This document shows positions 30,557 to 39,868 of a stretch of DNA of 64,000 nt, piece after piece (within the stretch, counting starts at the first letter, position 1; each line of letters begins with the position of its first letter). The translations under genes were made by a program, and so were the position numbers. The DNA comes from an uncultured Oligoflexia bacterium (GTDB lineage Bacteria; Bdellovibrionota; Bacteriovoracia; Bacteriovoracales; Bacteriovoracaceae). The DNA lies in NCBI GenBank assembly GCA_913058265.1, contig CAJXPQ010000008.1:1-64000 (forward strand). The letters are read 5' to 3'. Below the pieces are notes generated by a model that was not told the origin of the DNA, did not search any database, and saw only the letters and a program-made list of their open reading frames with translations.

Positions 30557-31261
30557 ATGCATGGTGAGTTAAATATATTAGAATTACTTTGGAATGCAGG
30601 TATTGTTGTGAAATTAGTACTTGTGATTTTGATAGCGTGCTCGGTTTTATCATGGGCGATAATTTTTCAAAAAAGAAAGGTTTTCAATGTTATAGCAGAA
30701 GAAAATCAAAGCTTTGTTAATTTCTTTTATCAAAGCACAAATCTAGTTGAAATAAATGAGCAGGCTGAGTTTTTTAAAAACTCCACAGTTGGTCTTATGT
30801 TTATACAGGGCTTTACTGAGCTGAGGAAAATTCGAGAGAAACTTCAGGAGGTTGGGAAGGATGAGGGACTAAGAAGTTACTTAGACGACCACGGAATGAT
30901 TGCTCTTGAACGATCTTTGAAAAAAGGTGCAAGTACGGCGGGACAAAGTCTTGATTTACGTTTAAGTACACTTGCTTCTATTGGATCGATTACACCTTTT
31001 ATTGGTCTCTTCGGTACTGTCTGGGGGATTATTGGGTCATTTACTGGCCTTGCTTCAGGTGGAGGCTCTATTGAGGCCGTTGCTCCAGGTATTGCTGAGG
31101 CCTTAGTCGCGACAGCAATCGGATTATTTGCTGCCATACCTGCTGTATGGGCATTTAATGTATTTAATTCGAAAGCAAGTGAGTTTCAAGGACAAATGGA
31201 AGTCTTTGGACAAGATTTTTTAAACTTGATTGAAAGAAGTGTTTTAATTTCTAAGGAATAA
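30557..31261 (+). CDS. tolQ: TolQ/ExbB-type proton channel protein
   Basis: 234 residues with three membrane spans: about 15-35 ([18 protein letters not shown]), and two in the conserved MotA/TolQ/ExbB block, [20 protein letters not shown] and [20 protein letters not shown]. It forms the inner-membrane motor that powers TolA. AAGGAG lies 8 bases upstream. Followed by tolR after 2 bases. Confidence 0.93.
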   Translation: MHGELNILELLWNAGIVVKLVLVILIACSVLSWAIIFQKRKVFNVIAEENQSFVNFFYQSTNLVEINEQAEFFKNSTVGLMFIQGFTELRKIREKLQEVGKDEGLRSYLDDHGMIALERSLKKGASTAGQSLDLRLSTLASIGSITPFIGLFGTVWGIIGSFTGLASGGGSIEAVAPGIAEALVATAIGLFAAIPAVWAFNVFNSKASEFQGQMEVFGQDFLNLIERSVLISKE

Positions 31262-31263
31262 TT

Positions 31264-31677
31264 TTGGGATTTAAATTAGATAATAAAAAAGGACCAATCG
31301 CTGAGATCAATGTAACACCATTTGTTGATGTTATGCTTGTCTTATTAGTCATCTTTATGGTTTCGGCTCCCTTAATGTTTAGTGGTATAAAGCTCGATTT
31401 ACCAAAAACAAAAAAAGTGAATAATATTCAATTAACTAAAAAACAAGTCATCTTATCAATTTCAAATACGGGAGAATTCTTCCTAGGAAAAGATAAATTT
31501 TTAAAAGAAGAAATTTCAAATGTGGTGAAAGCAAAGTTTACTGATAACGGAACCGATGTTCTCTACATCCGGGCGGATTATTCTTTGGCATATGGGAAGA
31601 TTGCAAGATTAATGGCAAATCTAAAGCGTGATGGAATCTCAAAAATAGCTCTTGTTACTGAGATAGATAATAAGTAA
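31264..31677 (+). CDS. tolR: TolR/ExbD-type protein
   Basis: 137 residues. The membrane helix carries the functional Asp: EINVTPFVDVMLVLLVIFMV. A periplasmic domain follows. Start is TTG 31264, two bases after tolQ. The stop shares one base with the following ATG. It partners TolQ as the proton-conducting stator. Confidence 0.93.
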   Translation: MGFKLDNKKGPIAEINVTPFVDVMLVLLVIFMVSAPLMFSGIKLDLPKTKKVNNIQLTKKQVILSISNTGEFFLGKDKFLKEEISNVVKAKFTDNGTDVLYIRADYSLAYGKIARLMANLKRDGISKIALVTEIDNK

Positions 31678-32450
31678 TGATAATCGCGACCAACAGGAAT
31701 GATGAATTCTTTAAGTACTTGCTGAGAGCTTTACTTAGCCATTGTGGAGCTGGACTCATCCTTTTCCTTGTGACTTACGTTCTTAATGTCGATTTTTTTA
31801 GCTCAGAAATTAATAATAAGGATGTGAAGATTATCGAGTCTGCCGTTAGAGTGGATCTTGTAGCAATGCCAAAGTTAACAGTTCTTGAAAAAAAGAAGCT
31901 AGATTTAACTCAGACTACCCCTGAAGTGATACCTGCCAAAATTGAGGGAAAGAGTAATGAGACCAGTTACGTTGAGTTTAAAAAAGTAGGGAAGAAGGTT
32001 AATTTATCTAATCTTTTGAAAAATCTTAGTAAAAATAAAGTTGTAAAAAAGAAAACAGAGAAAACTAAACCAAAAATTAATCAGCAAGAACTAAAAAAAT
32101 TAGTACTCGAGGGAAATATCGTTAGTAAGGGCTCTACTGCCGTTGGGTCAGGGCAGATTCACAGTGATGAAAATTTTGTTAATTATATTCAATCATTGCC
32201 TGACAGAATAAGACCAAATTGGAAATTACCCTCTTACTTATTGGAGAAAAACCTACGTTGTAGATTGAGAGTTTTTTTAGCAGCGAATGGTAAAGTTTTA
32301 AGAATTACAGTTTTTGAGTCAAGCGGTGATCAAGAGTATGATCAAAAAGCTATAGAGGCGGTTAGGGCCTCAAGTCCATTACCATTACCTGGTCGAGATA
32401 TTCTTGCCCGAGTTTCGGCCGGAGATGTCATTTTAGGCTTTCCATTATAA
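31677..32450 (+). CDS. TolA/TonB-like energy transducer
   Basis: 257 residues. One N-terminal membrane helix (about 12-34), then a Lys-rich linker (about 60-150). The C-terminal TonB/TolA domain contains RPNWKLPSYL, LRCRLRVFLAANGKVLRITV and YDQKAIEAVRASSPLPLP. Placed between tolR and tolB, so it most likely does the TolA job of linking the motor to the outer membrane. The linker is much shorter than E. coli TolA. Confidence 0.87.
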   Translation: MIIATNRNDEFFKYLLRALLSHCGAGLILFLVTYVLNVDFFSSEINNKDVKIIESAVRVDLVAMPKLTVLEKKKLDLTQTTPEVIPAKIEGKSNETSYVEFKKVGKKVNLSNLLKNLSKNKVVKKKTEKTKPKINQQELKKLVLEGNIVSKGSTAVGSGQIHSDENFVNYIQSLPDRIRPNWKLPSYLLEKNLRCRLRVFLAANGKVLRITVFESSGDQEYDQKAIEAVRASSPLPLPGRDILARVSAGDVILGFPL

Positions 32451-32460
32451 AGGAGTACTT

Positions 32461-33792
32461 ATGTTGAAGTATATATTATTTTTATCTTTCTTTATTAATC
32501 TGAGTCTTTCCGCTCAAGAAACATTAACTGTCGTGGCCGTTGGTGAAGCTGAACGAGAACAAGATACCATAACGATTATTAGGTCCTCTCATAAAGATTT
32601 AACTAAGAGACAAGAAAAGCTATTAAATGAACTTTTCGACTTAATGGAGTCGGACTTTGATTTTTACCGTGATATCTTTGAGGTAAACAAGGGAAGCTTT
32701 TCTAGTACTGATGGTCTCAAATCAAAATATATTTTTGAAAATAAAGTTCTGAAGTTTGGTAAAGAATTTCGAATTAACTTTGCTGTTGTTGAGCTTGCGA
32801 CTAAAAAACAAGTTTATTCAGAACAACAAACTATAAATTTTTCTTCAATTCGACCTCTTGGTCACTCTTTGACAGATAATGCATTTATGGCCCTTACCGG
32901 AAAGAAGTCGATATTTAAAACAAAAATTCTTTTTCTTTCAGATCGTACCAGTGCTAAAAGAAAATTGCGTAAAGAAATCTATATTATGGATTTTGATGGC
33001 TTCAGAAAACAGCGGATAACTCATAAGAATGCTTTAATTGTTTCTCCTGTCATTTCTCCTGACAATAATCAGATTCTTTACTCTGTCATTGAGGCCAAGT
33101 GGAAAACATATAAAGAGGGCACAGGTAATACTCAGAGAAAAGTTCAAAATATAAACTTATATTTGTATGACCTTACAACTAGAAAAACGCGACTTATATC
33201 TGGTCTTTCAGGAATTAATTCTGGTGGGGTTTTTAATAAAGATGGAACAGGTGTTTATGTAACCCTATCAAACCTAAAAAATGCTGATATATATTATATA
33301 GATTTGAAAACTTTAAAGAAGAGAAGAATCACGAGTCACTTCTCTGATGATGTTGATCCTCATATGAATAATGATGAAACGCTATTAACTTTCTTATCTG
33401 GTAGGCCCGGTAAAGCGATGATTTACACCCTAGATCCTCGAGGCGTTGAGAAGAGCGTTAGAAGGATTAGCTTTGTTGGTGACTTTAATGCAGGGCCTAG
33501 ATTCAATCCTGAAGGCACTGAGATCGTTTTCTCTTCTTGGGTAGATAATCGATTTGATATATACCGGATTGGAAGTAATGGCAGGAATTTAGTTCGCTTA
33601 ACTAAGAACTTCGGATCAAATGAGGAGGCCTGGTACTCACCAGACGGGCAATTCATTGTTTTTACGTCACAAAGAGTCATTAACTCTAAGCGAGCTGTCC
33701 AAGATATATACATTATGAATAGAGATGGTGAGATTATACGTAAGATCACTGAAAACTATGGTAAAACCTATACCCCTAGGTGGTCTAACTAG
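32461..33792 (+). CDS. tolB: TolB-like periplasmic beta-propeller protein
   Basis: 443 residues. A Sec signal (MLKYILFLSFFINLSLSA), a TolB N-terminal domain (to about 150) and WD40/PD40 repeats: IVSPVISPDNNQILYS, FNPEGTEIVFSSW, YSPDGQFIVFTSQ. TolB docks between TolA and Pal. Ten bases after the TolA-like gene. No pal follows: the next gene, over 140 bases on, is a regulator, so pal must be elsewhere if present. Confidence 0.9.
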   Translation: MLKYILFLSFFINLSLSAQETLTVVAVGEAEREQDTITIIRSSHKDLTKRQEKLLNELFDLMESDFDFYRDIFEVNKGSFSSTDGLKSKYIFENKVLKFGKEFRINFAVVELATKKQVYSEQQTINFSSIRPLGHSLTDNAFMALTGKKSIFKTKILFLSDRTSAKRKLRKEIYIMDFDGFRKQRITHKNALIVSPVISPDNNQILYSVIEAKWKTYKEGTGNTQRKVQNINLYLYDLTTRKTRLISGLSGINSGGVFNKDGTGVYVTLSNLKNADIYYIDLKTLKKRRITSHFSDDVDPHMNNDETLLTFLSGRPGKAMIYTLDPRGVEKSVRRISFVGDFNAGPRFNPEGTEIVFSSWVDNRFDIYRIGSNGRNLVRLTKNFGSNEEAWYSPDGQFIVFTSQRVINSKRAVQDIYIMNRDGEIIRKITENYGKTYTPRWSN

Positions 33793-33844
33793 CTAATATT
33801 ATTCTGAAAATTGCACATTTTTTAAACACCCGAGTAAATTGATC

Positions 33845-33872
33845 TTGTAAAATATTCATACAATGTTATACT
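33845..33872 (+). promoter_or_regulatory. Putative sigma-70 promoter upstream of the degenerate AAA+ regulator
   Basis: TTGTAA (33845-33850) and TATACT (33867-33872) are 16 bases apart, in an AT-rich 143-base gap between tolB and the regulator. The gene also has AAGGAG before its start. By-eye match only. Confidence 0.4.
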
Positions 33873-33935
33873 GAATTTGTATTATGCGGTGCATTAAAAA
33901 TATACAATTTGAGATTAATGTAAAGGAGTTAGACA

Positions 33936-35438
33936 ATGATGAGTGCTTTAGACCTAAACAAAGTGAACACACTTTCGACACAATTATTATCAAAATTAGA
34001 TGAAAGTATCTTCTTCGGAAGAATATCTGGATTTATCCAAGATGAATTTAATGAGTTCAACACCCAAGTTTTTCAAGCTTTTTCTGATGGTGCCACAGAG
34101 TTAATGGCCGAGAATGGATCAGTAGCAAAAACAGTCCTTGCTTATCAAAAAGGACAAGGATTATCTGGTTATGTTGTAAGAACAAAAAGAGCTTATTATT
34201 CTAACTCTAAAAGAGACCCTCTTCTAGCAACATCAACTAGAGATGAGAGAGTGGAGTGCGAACTCTGTGTACCAATCATTTCAAACGGAGCAATCCTGGG
34301 AACAATTCATATTCAGAGTGAGAACGCTGAACGTGACTTTAATGAAAATGACATTGAGAGAGTTTTAGAAATTCTAAATCATATCGAATTACCAATAAAT
34401 AATATGAGACTTTATCTAATTGCAAAAAACCTAAATAAAGAATTAGAGCAAAAAATAAAAGAGAAGGACGAAGAGCTAATGCAAAGAGGCCCTATGAGTT
34501 CAAGCTCTTCAAGTGTTAACAGACTTAGTAAGATCAATATGATTGGTCATTCAAATATCTTTATGGATGTTCTAAGAATGGCGGAGAAAGTAGCACTAGA
34601 AGACTTTCCAGTCTTTATCTACGGTGAAACAGGCACTGGAAAGAAAATGTTAGCTAAAAAAATCCACTTAATGAGTCAACGAAAAGATAGAGAATGTCTC
34701 GTAGTTCACTGTTCTTCGCTAAACGAAAATCAATTAACAACAGAGCTATTCGGAACCACAGAAAGACATGGAGTGATCCAGAGAGCAAATGGTGGAACCT
34801 TAATTCTTGATACTGTAGAGTCACTTCCAGAAAGTATTCAGAAGAGATTACTAAGACTTATGGTATCTGGTGAAATGTGTACTACTGATTCAGATATTGC
34901 GATAAATATTAATCTGAGAGTCGTGTCAGTTTCAAAGAATAATTTAAAATCACTCGCAGATGAAGGTAAGTTCAATGAAGACCTTATGTATCGATTAAAT
35001 ATTATGGGTATTAGAATGCCTAGTTTATTTGAGCGAAAAGAAGATATTCAATTACTTTCAGAAAGCTTTATGAACAATATCCAAAAAGAATCAAAGGTTA
35101 TAACTTCTAAAGCAATTGAGAAATTGACTTCATACGGTTGGCCAGGAAATATTCACGAACTTAAAAACCTGATGGAGAGAACTTCAATTCTATGTTCTGA
35201 GCAGTTTATTGACGAAACTCACTTGCCAGAATTAGAAGTAAAAGTAGAAGAGGAAGAGGAAGTGGTAGAAACTTACTCTGAAATGACACTCCATGCACTT
35301 GAGAAAATGCATATTTGTAGAACTTTAGACCATTTAGGTGGTAATAAGACGCGAGCTGCTAAATGTTTGGGAATAACTGTTAAGACCCTTTATAACAAAC
35401 TTCATAGCTACGGACTTGTTAATCCTAAAGAGGAGTAA
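33936..35438 (+). CDS. GAF - AAA+ - Fis-type regulator, degenerate sigma-54 activator
   Basis: 500 residues. A GAF domain (about 15-155), an AAA+ domain (about 200-425) and a Fis-type HTH (about 450-495, GNKTRAAKCLGITVKTLYNK). The domain order is that of NtrC-family activators, but key parts are altered. The GAFTGA sigma-54-contact loop is missing (LFGTTERHGVIQRANGG runs straight through), Walker B is LILDTVES instead of LDEI, Walker A ends GKK rather than GKE, and the first arginine finger is Asn (GKFNEDLMYRL). It probably binds DNA without remodelling sigma-54. It could act as a repressor, a non-sigma-54 activator or a decoy partner. Confidence 0.88.
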   Translation: MMSALDLNKVNTLSTQLLSKLDESIFFGRISGFIQDEFNEFNTQVFQAFSDGATELMAENGSVAKTVLAYQKGQGLSGYVVRTKRAYYSNSKRDPLLATSTRDERVECELCVPIISNGAILGTIHIQSENAERDFNENDIERVLEILNHIELPINNMRLYLIAKNLNKELEQKIKEKDEELMQRGPMSSSSSSVNRLSKINMIGHSNIFMDVLRMAEKVALEDFPVFIYGETGTGKKMLAKKIHLMSQRKDRECLVVHCSSLNENQLTTELFGTTERHGVIQRANGGTLILDTVESLPESIQKRLLRLMVSGEMCTTDSDIAININLRVVSVSKNNLKSLADEGKFNEDLMYRLNIMGIRMPSLFERKEDIQLLSESFMNNIQKESKVITSKAIEKLTSYGWPGNIHELKNLMERTSILCSEQFIDETHLPELEVKVEEEEEVVETYSEMTLHALEKMHICRTLDHLGGNKTRAAKCLGITVKTLYNKLHSYGLVNPKEE

Positions 35439-35499
35439 ATAAAAGTTGTAGAATTAAAGTGCAACCAGTAGAATGTAAAATACGTTTGGGAGAAATATA

Positions 35500-35724
35500 A
35501 TGGCTAAAACGACAACAGAAGTACCAGTTAAAGATACTGCCACTACTACGGCAGGGACGACAATTAAAAACTTTAAGACGGCATCAGAAGTGACAGACTT
35601 TTATCGATTTATAAATGATAATAAGTTGAGAGCAGAAGCGAGAGAAATCATCTCAGTTGTTCTTAAGAAAATCACACCTGCAAAGAAAAGAGGCCGTAAA
35701 AAAGCTAAGAAAACTTTACAGTAA
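35500..35724 (+). CDS. Small basic protein with AT-hook-like tail
   Basis: 74 residues. A Thr-rich N-terminus, a helical middle (ASEVTDFYRFINDNKLRAEA) and a strongly basic C-terminus, TPAKKRGRKKAKKTLQ, which resembles an AT-hook or histone-H1-like tail. Good ribosome site (GGGAGA). Followed by an intrinsic terminator, so transcribed as its own unit. A nucleoid-associated or DNA-binding role is plausible but inferred. Confidence 0.72.
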   Translation: MAKTTTEVPVKDTATTTAGTTIKNFKTASEVTDFYRFINDNKLRAEAREIISVVLKKITPAKKRGRKKAKKTLQ

Positions 35725-35740
35725 ATCTAAAATTTTAAGT

Positions 35741-35772
35741 AAAGCCTTGAGGTATGTTCTCGAGGCTTTTTT
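35741..35772 (+). terminator. Intrinsic terminator
   Basis: AAAGCCTTGAG (35741-35751) pairs with CTCGAGGCTTT (35759-35769) with one G:T, and is followed by a run of Ts. It ends the small basic protein transcript. The HD-domain gene starts 9 bases later, so its mRNA must arise by read-through or from a promoter overlapping the hairpin. Confidence 0.85.
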
Positions 35773-35780
35773 GGTTAAGC

Positions 35781-37196
35781 ATGGAAGCGAAAAACAAAAG
35801 CAAAATTATCTTTGACCCACTTTATGGTTTTATCCATTTAACTGCTCTTGAGTGGGAAATTATTCATACGACATATTATCAACGACTTCGATGGATCAAA
35901 CAAATAGGGTTTTCCTTCTACACATTTCCTGGAGCTGAACATTCACGTTTTGGGCATTCTATTGGGGTCATGTTTAATGCTCATCATATCTTAAAATCAA
36001 TTGAGCATGCTGTACCAGATGACGATCTATTCGATTCACATATTAATACTCCTGAGAAGTTAAGACATCAAAGCATAAGATTAGCCGCCTTACTGCATGA
36101 CCTAGGAACCTTTTGTTTTTCCCATACTACGGAAGTTGCCTATATTCGATTTGGAGAAACAACAAACTCTAAAAATTCGAAAGGTCATCCAGATGATCAC
36201 GAACATTTAGGATCATATATAATCAAAAATACTGACTTCCCAAATGGCATTACTTATCTCTTAAAAAAGTATCAGCTTGAGCCACAGATGATTTCAGATT
36301 TAGTTAAAGGGACTTCACCTGATATCCTTGCCAATCAAATCCTTCACTCTGAAATTGATTGCGATAGAATGGACTATTTACTAAGGGATGCACATTATAC
36401 AGGCTTAAATTATGGGGCATATGATAGAGATTATCTTCTTCATCACTTCTGTACTTATAATACAGCTGGACACGATATTTTAGCAATTAAACATAATGCT
36501 CTTCATTGCGCGGAAGACTTTTTAAATGCACGGTTTGCTTGGTACTCTCAGGTCGTGAGATCTGCGCGAGGAGCAAAATATGATGCTCTTGCAGAAGAGT
36601 TAACATTTTACCTTTTAGAGAAAGGGGTTATTTTTACTTATTCTCAATTATTGGACATGGTTAAGAATGATCCACATGGCTTCTTCGGCTTCAATGATCA
36701 GTATTTTATGACTTTAATCCATAGGCTTTTTGGTGAGGGATTTTTTGATAAAGATCAAAGGATTAAAGAAATTACTGAATGCCTACTTTTTGAGAAGTCA
36801 CCGCGAACAATTCGTTGTGAAGAGTTTAAACAGCGAATCCTGAGTCAAGATGATGATAAAGAAAAGTATTATCGCAAAGCAAAAGAGAAAGTCGAAGAAA
36901 TTCAAAAGATTCTAAAGAAGAAGGGTGGTGCAGGCGATTGGCTAGTTGAGGATATACCTGTTAAGTCGATCGTATTTACTAAGTCGAAGAAACGCATCAT
37001 AAAGGACCAAACTCATCCAAATATTTTACTGGAAAGAGACCCTGCTAAGATAATGACAGATACTGGTGAAGTGCAACTATTGGTAGATGTTGAAAACTCA
37101 ATTATTTCAAAAATTCAAAATACATATAATTTTATTCCCAATGTCTATTGTTCTGAGTCGGCTTATCAGCTACTTAAGTTAGAAGGCATAATTTAA
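35781..37196 (+). CDS. HD-superfamily phosphohydrolase (SamHD1/dGTPase-like)
   Basis: 471 residues from ATG 35781 (an upstream frame start at 35754 lies within the terminator). Metal-binding HD residues are visible: H in GAEHSRFGHSIG, HD in AALLHDLGTFCFSH, and the later Asp in HSEIDCDRMDYLLRDA, followed by the typical GLNYGAYDRDYLL. Family members are dNTP triphosphohydrolases or related phosphohydrolases. C-terminal residues 300-471 are Lys-rich and less conserved. Confidence 0.88.
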   Translation: MEAKNKSKIIFDPLYGFIHLTALEWEIIHTTYYQRLRWIKQIGFSFYTFPGAEHSRFGHSIGVMFNAHHILKSIEHAVPDDDLFDSHINTPEKLRHQSIRLAALLHDLGTFCFSHTTEVAYIRFGETTNSKNSKGHPDDHEHLGSYIIKNTDFPNGITYLLKKYQLEPQMISDLVKGTSPDILANQILHSEIDCDRMDYLLRDAHYTGLNYGAYDRDYLLHHFCTYNTAGHDILAIKHNALHCAEDFLNARFAWYSQVVRSARGAKYDALAEELTFYLLEKGVIFTYSQLLDMVKNDPHGFFGFNDQYFMTLIHRLFGEGFFDKDQRIKEITECLLFEKSPRTIRCEEFKQRILSQDDDKEKYYRKAKEKVEEIQKILKKKGGAGDWLVEDIPVKSIVFTKSKKRIIKDQTHPNILLERDPAKIMTDTGEVQLLVDVENSIISKIQNTYNFIPNVYCSESAYQLLKLEGII

Positions 37197-37333
37197 TAGA
37201 GATTAATACCGGAAAAACCTTCCCAAAATAGTCAGGATAAAGGCCCTCTTTACTTTGTTAATCAAAGTGCGTTAAAATATATAAGCAGATGGATCTGCCC
37301 ATATATCATATGGTTATGACGCTGGAAGGTCGG

Positions 37334-38032
37334 ATGAGAGAAGTACTACTTGGTTCTAAAAAGAACTATCAAAATTTGAAAGATCAGTTTGTGTTTTACT
37401 TAGATAATGTTTCTGTAGATTACGGAAATTGTTCTGCTTTAAAAGATATTACATTAACTGTGAATCCTGGTGAAATATTTTTTGTTACTGGGAAATCTGG
37501 AGCAGGTAAAACAACTCTATTAAATGTACTTGCCGGAGATGTCAAACCTACAAAGGGAAGAGTCTTTGGAGTCGATCAAAATGTACGCTTTATCTCTCAA
37601 GTTTTTCAAGATTTAAAACTTTTTGAACATAGAACATGTGAAGAAAATATTTGGTTTTCCTATGACCGATCTCTTTATAAAAATAAGAATGAATTTCGCT
37701 CTGATATGCTTGAGCTTGCTAAGGTACTCGGTATCCAGGATAAACTTGGAGACAAGGTTAAAGATGCTAACGGTGGATTAAAGCAAAAAGTTGCTATGCT
37801 TAGGGCCTTGATGGCAAGACCGAATGTTCTAATCGCAGATGAACCCACTTCGTCCCTAGACAAAGAGAGTTCCATCAAGCTTTTTGATGTCTTAAATTTT
37901 TATAATATTAAAAGAAAATTAACTGTTATCTGGGCATCTCACAATAGAGAACTTGTTAAAACATTTCCAGGTAAAATTGTTCATTTAGAAAACGGTAAAC
38001 TTATTTATTCAGGACATGCATGTTTTATTTAG
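37334..38032 (+). CDS. ftsE: FtsE-like ABC ATPase
   Basis: About 232 residues from ATG 37334, where GGAAGG lies 4 bases ahead; the longer start at 37289 adds 15 residues and has no ribosome site. Walker A GKSGAGKTT, Q-loop QVFQDLKL, Walker B VLIADEPTSSLD and the H-loop ASHNREL are present. The signature motif is ANGGLKQK rather than LSGGEQQ. With the FtsX-like gene (13-base overlap) and the EnvC-like gene it forms the complex that triggers peptidoglycan hydrolysis at division. In predators it may also act in host-wall remodelling (inference). Confidence 0.85.
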   Translation: MREVLLGSKKNYQNLKDQFVFYLDNVSVDYGNCSALKDITLTVNPGEIFFVTGKSGAGKTTLLNVLAGDVKPTKGRVFGVDQNVRFISQVFQDLKLFEHRTCEENIWFSYDRSLYKNKNEFRSDMLELAKVLGIQDKLGDKVKDANGGLKQKVAMLRALMARPNVLIADEPTSSLDKESSIKLFDVLNFYNIKRKLTVIWASHNRELVKTFPGKIVHLENGKLIYSGHACFI

Positions 38033-38802
38033 TAGAATTTTTAAAAGTACTTAAGGAAAATGTCATCGTTGCATTTATTTTTGTTATGTCTTCTGTAGCA
38101 GTTGTGAGTGTTTCTCATAACTACAAAGGAATTGAGGCAAAACTTTCAAATGTAAGTACAAAAAATGGTCAGCCATATTTTAATGCGCTCGTAAGCGACG
38201 GGGTAAGGGTTGATAGTGTTGTAAGACGAATGAAGTCTCTACCTGGAGTTGTTGGTGTCGAGACAGTGAAGAGTTTAGCTATAAAAAAAGAAGTTAAAAC
38301 ACTTGAAAAAATTTATGGAACTGACCTTTTAAAAAATCTAGTATCATCAAAGTATAAAAAAATTAAGATTGAGCTAAAACATGGTTTAAAACTAAAAAAT
38401 CAAACACTAATCAAAGAATACCTTCAGCGTCTCATTGGTAAAGAGAGTGTGACTGTTGGGAATCTAAAAACACCTCAGAAAGTAAAGCTAGAAAAAGGTA
38501 ATATTATTCAAATTATAACGTCTTGGGGGAAATGGTATCTTGTTTCCATTCTTGCTGGTCTCTGGTTGATAAGTTTGGCCCTTTTGGTTAAGCCACTTAA
38601 GAAGAGCTCTTATATTATGGAGAAATTTCAACGGTCTAATCATAATTTTTTTAAAATGTTTGGGGTTGGATTACTTTCAATTATCATCCCAGCTTATATC
38701 GCTAATGTGGCCTATGCTCCAAAGGTCGACTTGATTCCATTCGCGGCCATGTTAACCATGTTTGGTATTGTTTTATTAACGTCAGCACTTGTAAAAAAAT
38801 AG
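38020..38802 (+). CDS. ftsX: FtsX-like permease
   Basis: 260 residues with four membrane helices (about 14-30, 172-190, 208-228, 235-255) and a large first periplasmic loop (about 32-165) containing the SLPGVVGVETV segment typical of FtsX. Overlaps ftsE by 13 bases; the EnvC-like gene begins 6 bases after its stop. The loop would bind the EnvC-like coiled coil. Confidence 0.85.
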   Translation: MFYLVEFLKVLKENVIVAFIFVMSSVAVVSVSHNYKGIEAKLSNVSTKNGQPYFNALVSDGVRVDSVVRRMKSLPGVVGVETVKSLAIKKEVKTLEKIYGTDLLKNLVSSKYKKIKIELKHGLKLKNQTLIKEYLQRLIGKESVTVGNLKTPQKVKLEKGNIIQIITSWGKWYLVSILAGLWLISLALLVKPLKKSSYIMEKFQRSNHNFFKMFGVGLLSIIIPAYIANVAYAPKVDLIPFAAMLTMFGIVLLTSALVKK

Positions 38803-38808
38803 GAATTC

Positions 38809-39852
38809 ATGAAAAAGAGTTTTTTTTCTTTAGCCATCTCTTTAATTTTTCTTTGTCCCTCTGTGAGCGCAAAAAAAATATCTATTAGTATATTGAAAGA
38901 TCGTATCTCTAATCAAGAATCAAAAATTAATGTACTGGCTGCTGAAATTAGAGACTTAGATGAAAGAATTTCGACAAATAATGAGCATTATCTAAAACGT
39001 ATAAGAGAGATAGAGGAAATGGAATCTAAGATAGATATTCTTAGAGGGAATTTGAGCAAAAGTGCCGATGATGTATCTTCTGAATATGCACATTCAAAGA
39101 AAGCTTTTGATATGTATTTGTTAGAAGTAAGTGATAATGAAAATGATAATCAATTGGAGCATAACCTTGTCTATGGAGAATTATTAAAGAAGAAGTTAAG
39201 CTCCCTAAAAGAAGCTCATGAGAATTCTCAAGGCTTACTTAGTTCTATAAACTCTTATGATCAAATGCTTTTAGAGAAAAGAAAGAATGAGGAAAGTATT
39301 TACGGGCTAATTATTGATCTAGAAAAACAAAAGAAAAATATTAGTCAAAAGTATCTCACCCTTAAAGAGAGTAAGGGCTTGAGCGATACTTTGCTCGAGA
39401 AAGCACTTATTAAAAGAAAGGCGCGCAAGAAAACAACAAAGAAAATATCGAGAGGAAAGAGTATTTCAAGTGAGCTAATAAAGCAGTTCGATATTGGGCT
39501 ACCTTTAGATTCGTTTGAAAAAATTTCTAATGATAAAAAAGGGATAACATTTAAGTTCAAAAAAACTCTTCCGGTAAAATCTCCAGGTACAGGTAAAATT
39601 GTTTACGCTGGTGAGTTGGCCAGTTATGGAAAAGTTATCATGGTTGATCATGGTAATGATGTCAGAAGTGTTTTGTTGGGAGATATAGTTGTTAAAGTGA
39701 GTAAAGGTGACTTTATAAAGGGAGGAGATATTATTGGATATACAATCTCCGATCAAGCAGTCCAAAATACGCTTTATTTTGAGATTCGTAAGAAAAATAT
39801 TGCTCAGAATACAAGCCGTTGGATAGCAAATAAGGATAATTTAAGAATATAA
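38809..39852 (+). CDS. EnvC-like murein hydrolase activator (degenerate LytM)
   Basis: 347 residues. Signal peptide (MKKSFFSLAISLIFLCPSVSA), a long coiled coil (about 22-190) and a C-terminal LytM/M23 fold (about 255-347): SPGTGKIVYAGELASYGKVI, VDHGNDVRSVLLG, LYFEIR. The zinc ligands are lost (HxH is replaced by LYFE, and there is no HxxxD), as in EnvC. Such proteins activate amidases instead of cutting. Between ftsX and ctpA; spacing 6 and 16 bases. Confidence 0.87.
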   Translation: MKKSFFSLAISLIFLCPSVSAKKISISILKDRISNQESKINVLAAEIRDLDERISTNNEHYLKRIREIEEMESKIDILRGNLSKSADDVSSEYAHSKKAFDMYLLEVSDNENDNQLEHNLVYGELLKKKLSSLKEAHENSQGLLSSINSYDQMLLEKRKNEESIYGLIIDLEKQKKNISQKYLTLKESKGLSDTLLEKALIKRKARKKTTKKISRGKSISSELIKQFDIGLPLDSFEKISNDKKGITFKFKKTLPVKSPGTGKIVYAGELASYGKVIMVDHGNDVRSVLLGDIVVKVSKGDFIKGGDIIGYTISDQAVQNTLYFEIRKKNIAQNTSRWIANKDNLRI

Positions 39853-39868
39853 TTAAAAGGAATTCTAT

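Noticed and set aside
37252-37268. ACTTTG-TTAAT-CAAAGT hairpin before ftsE
   Set aside because: Short stem, no T tract; too weak to call terminator or operator.
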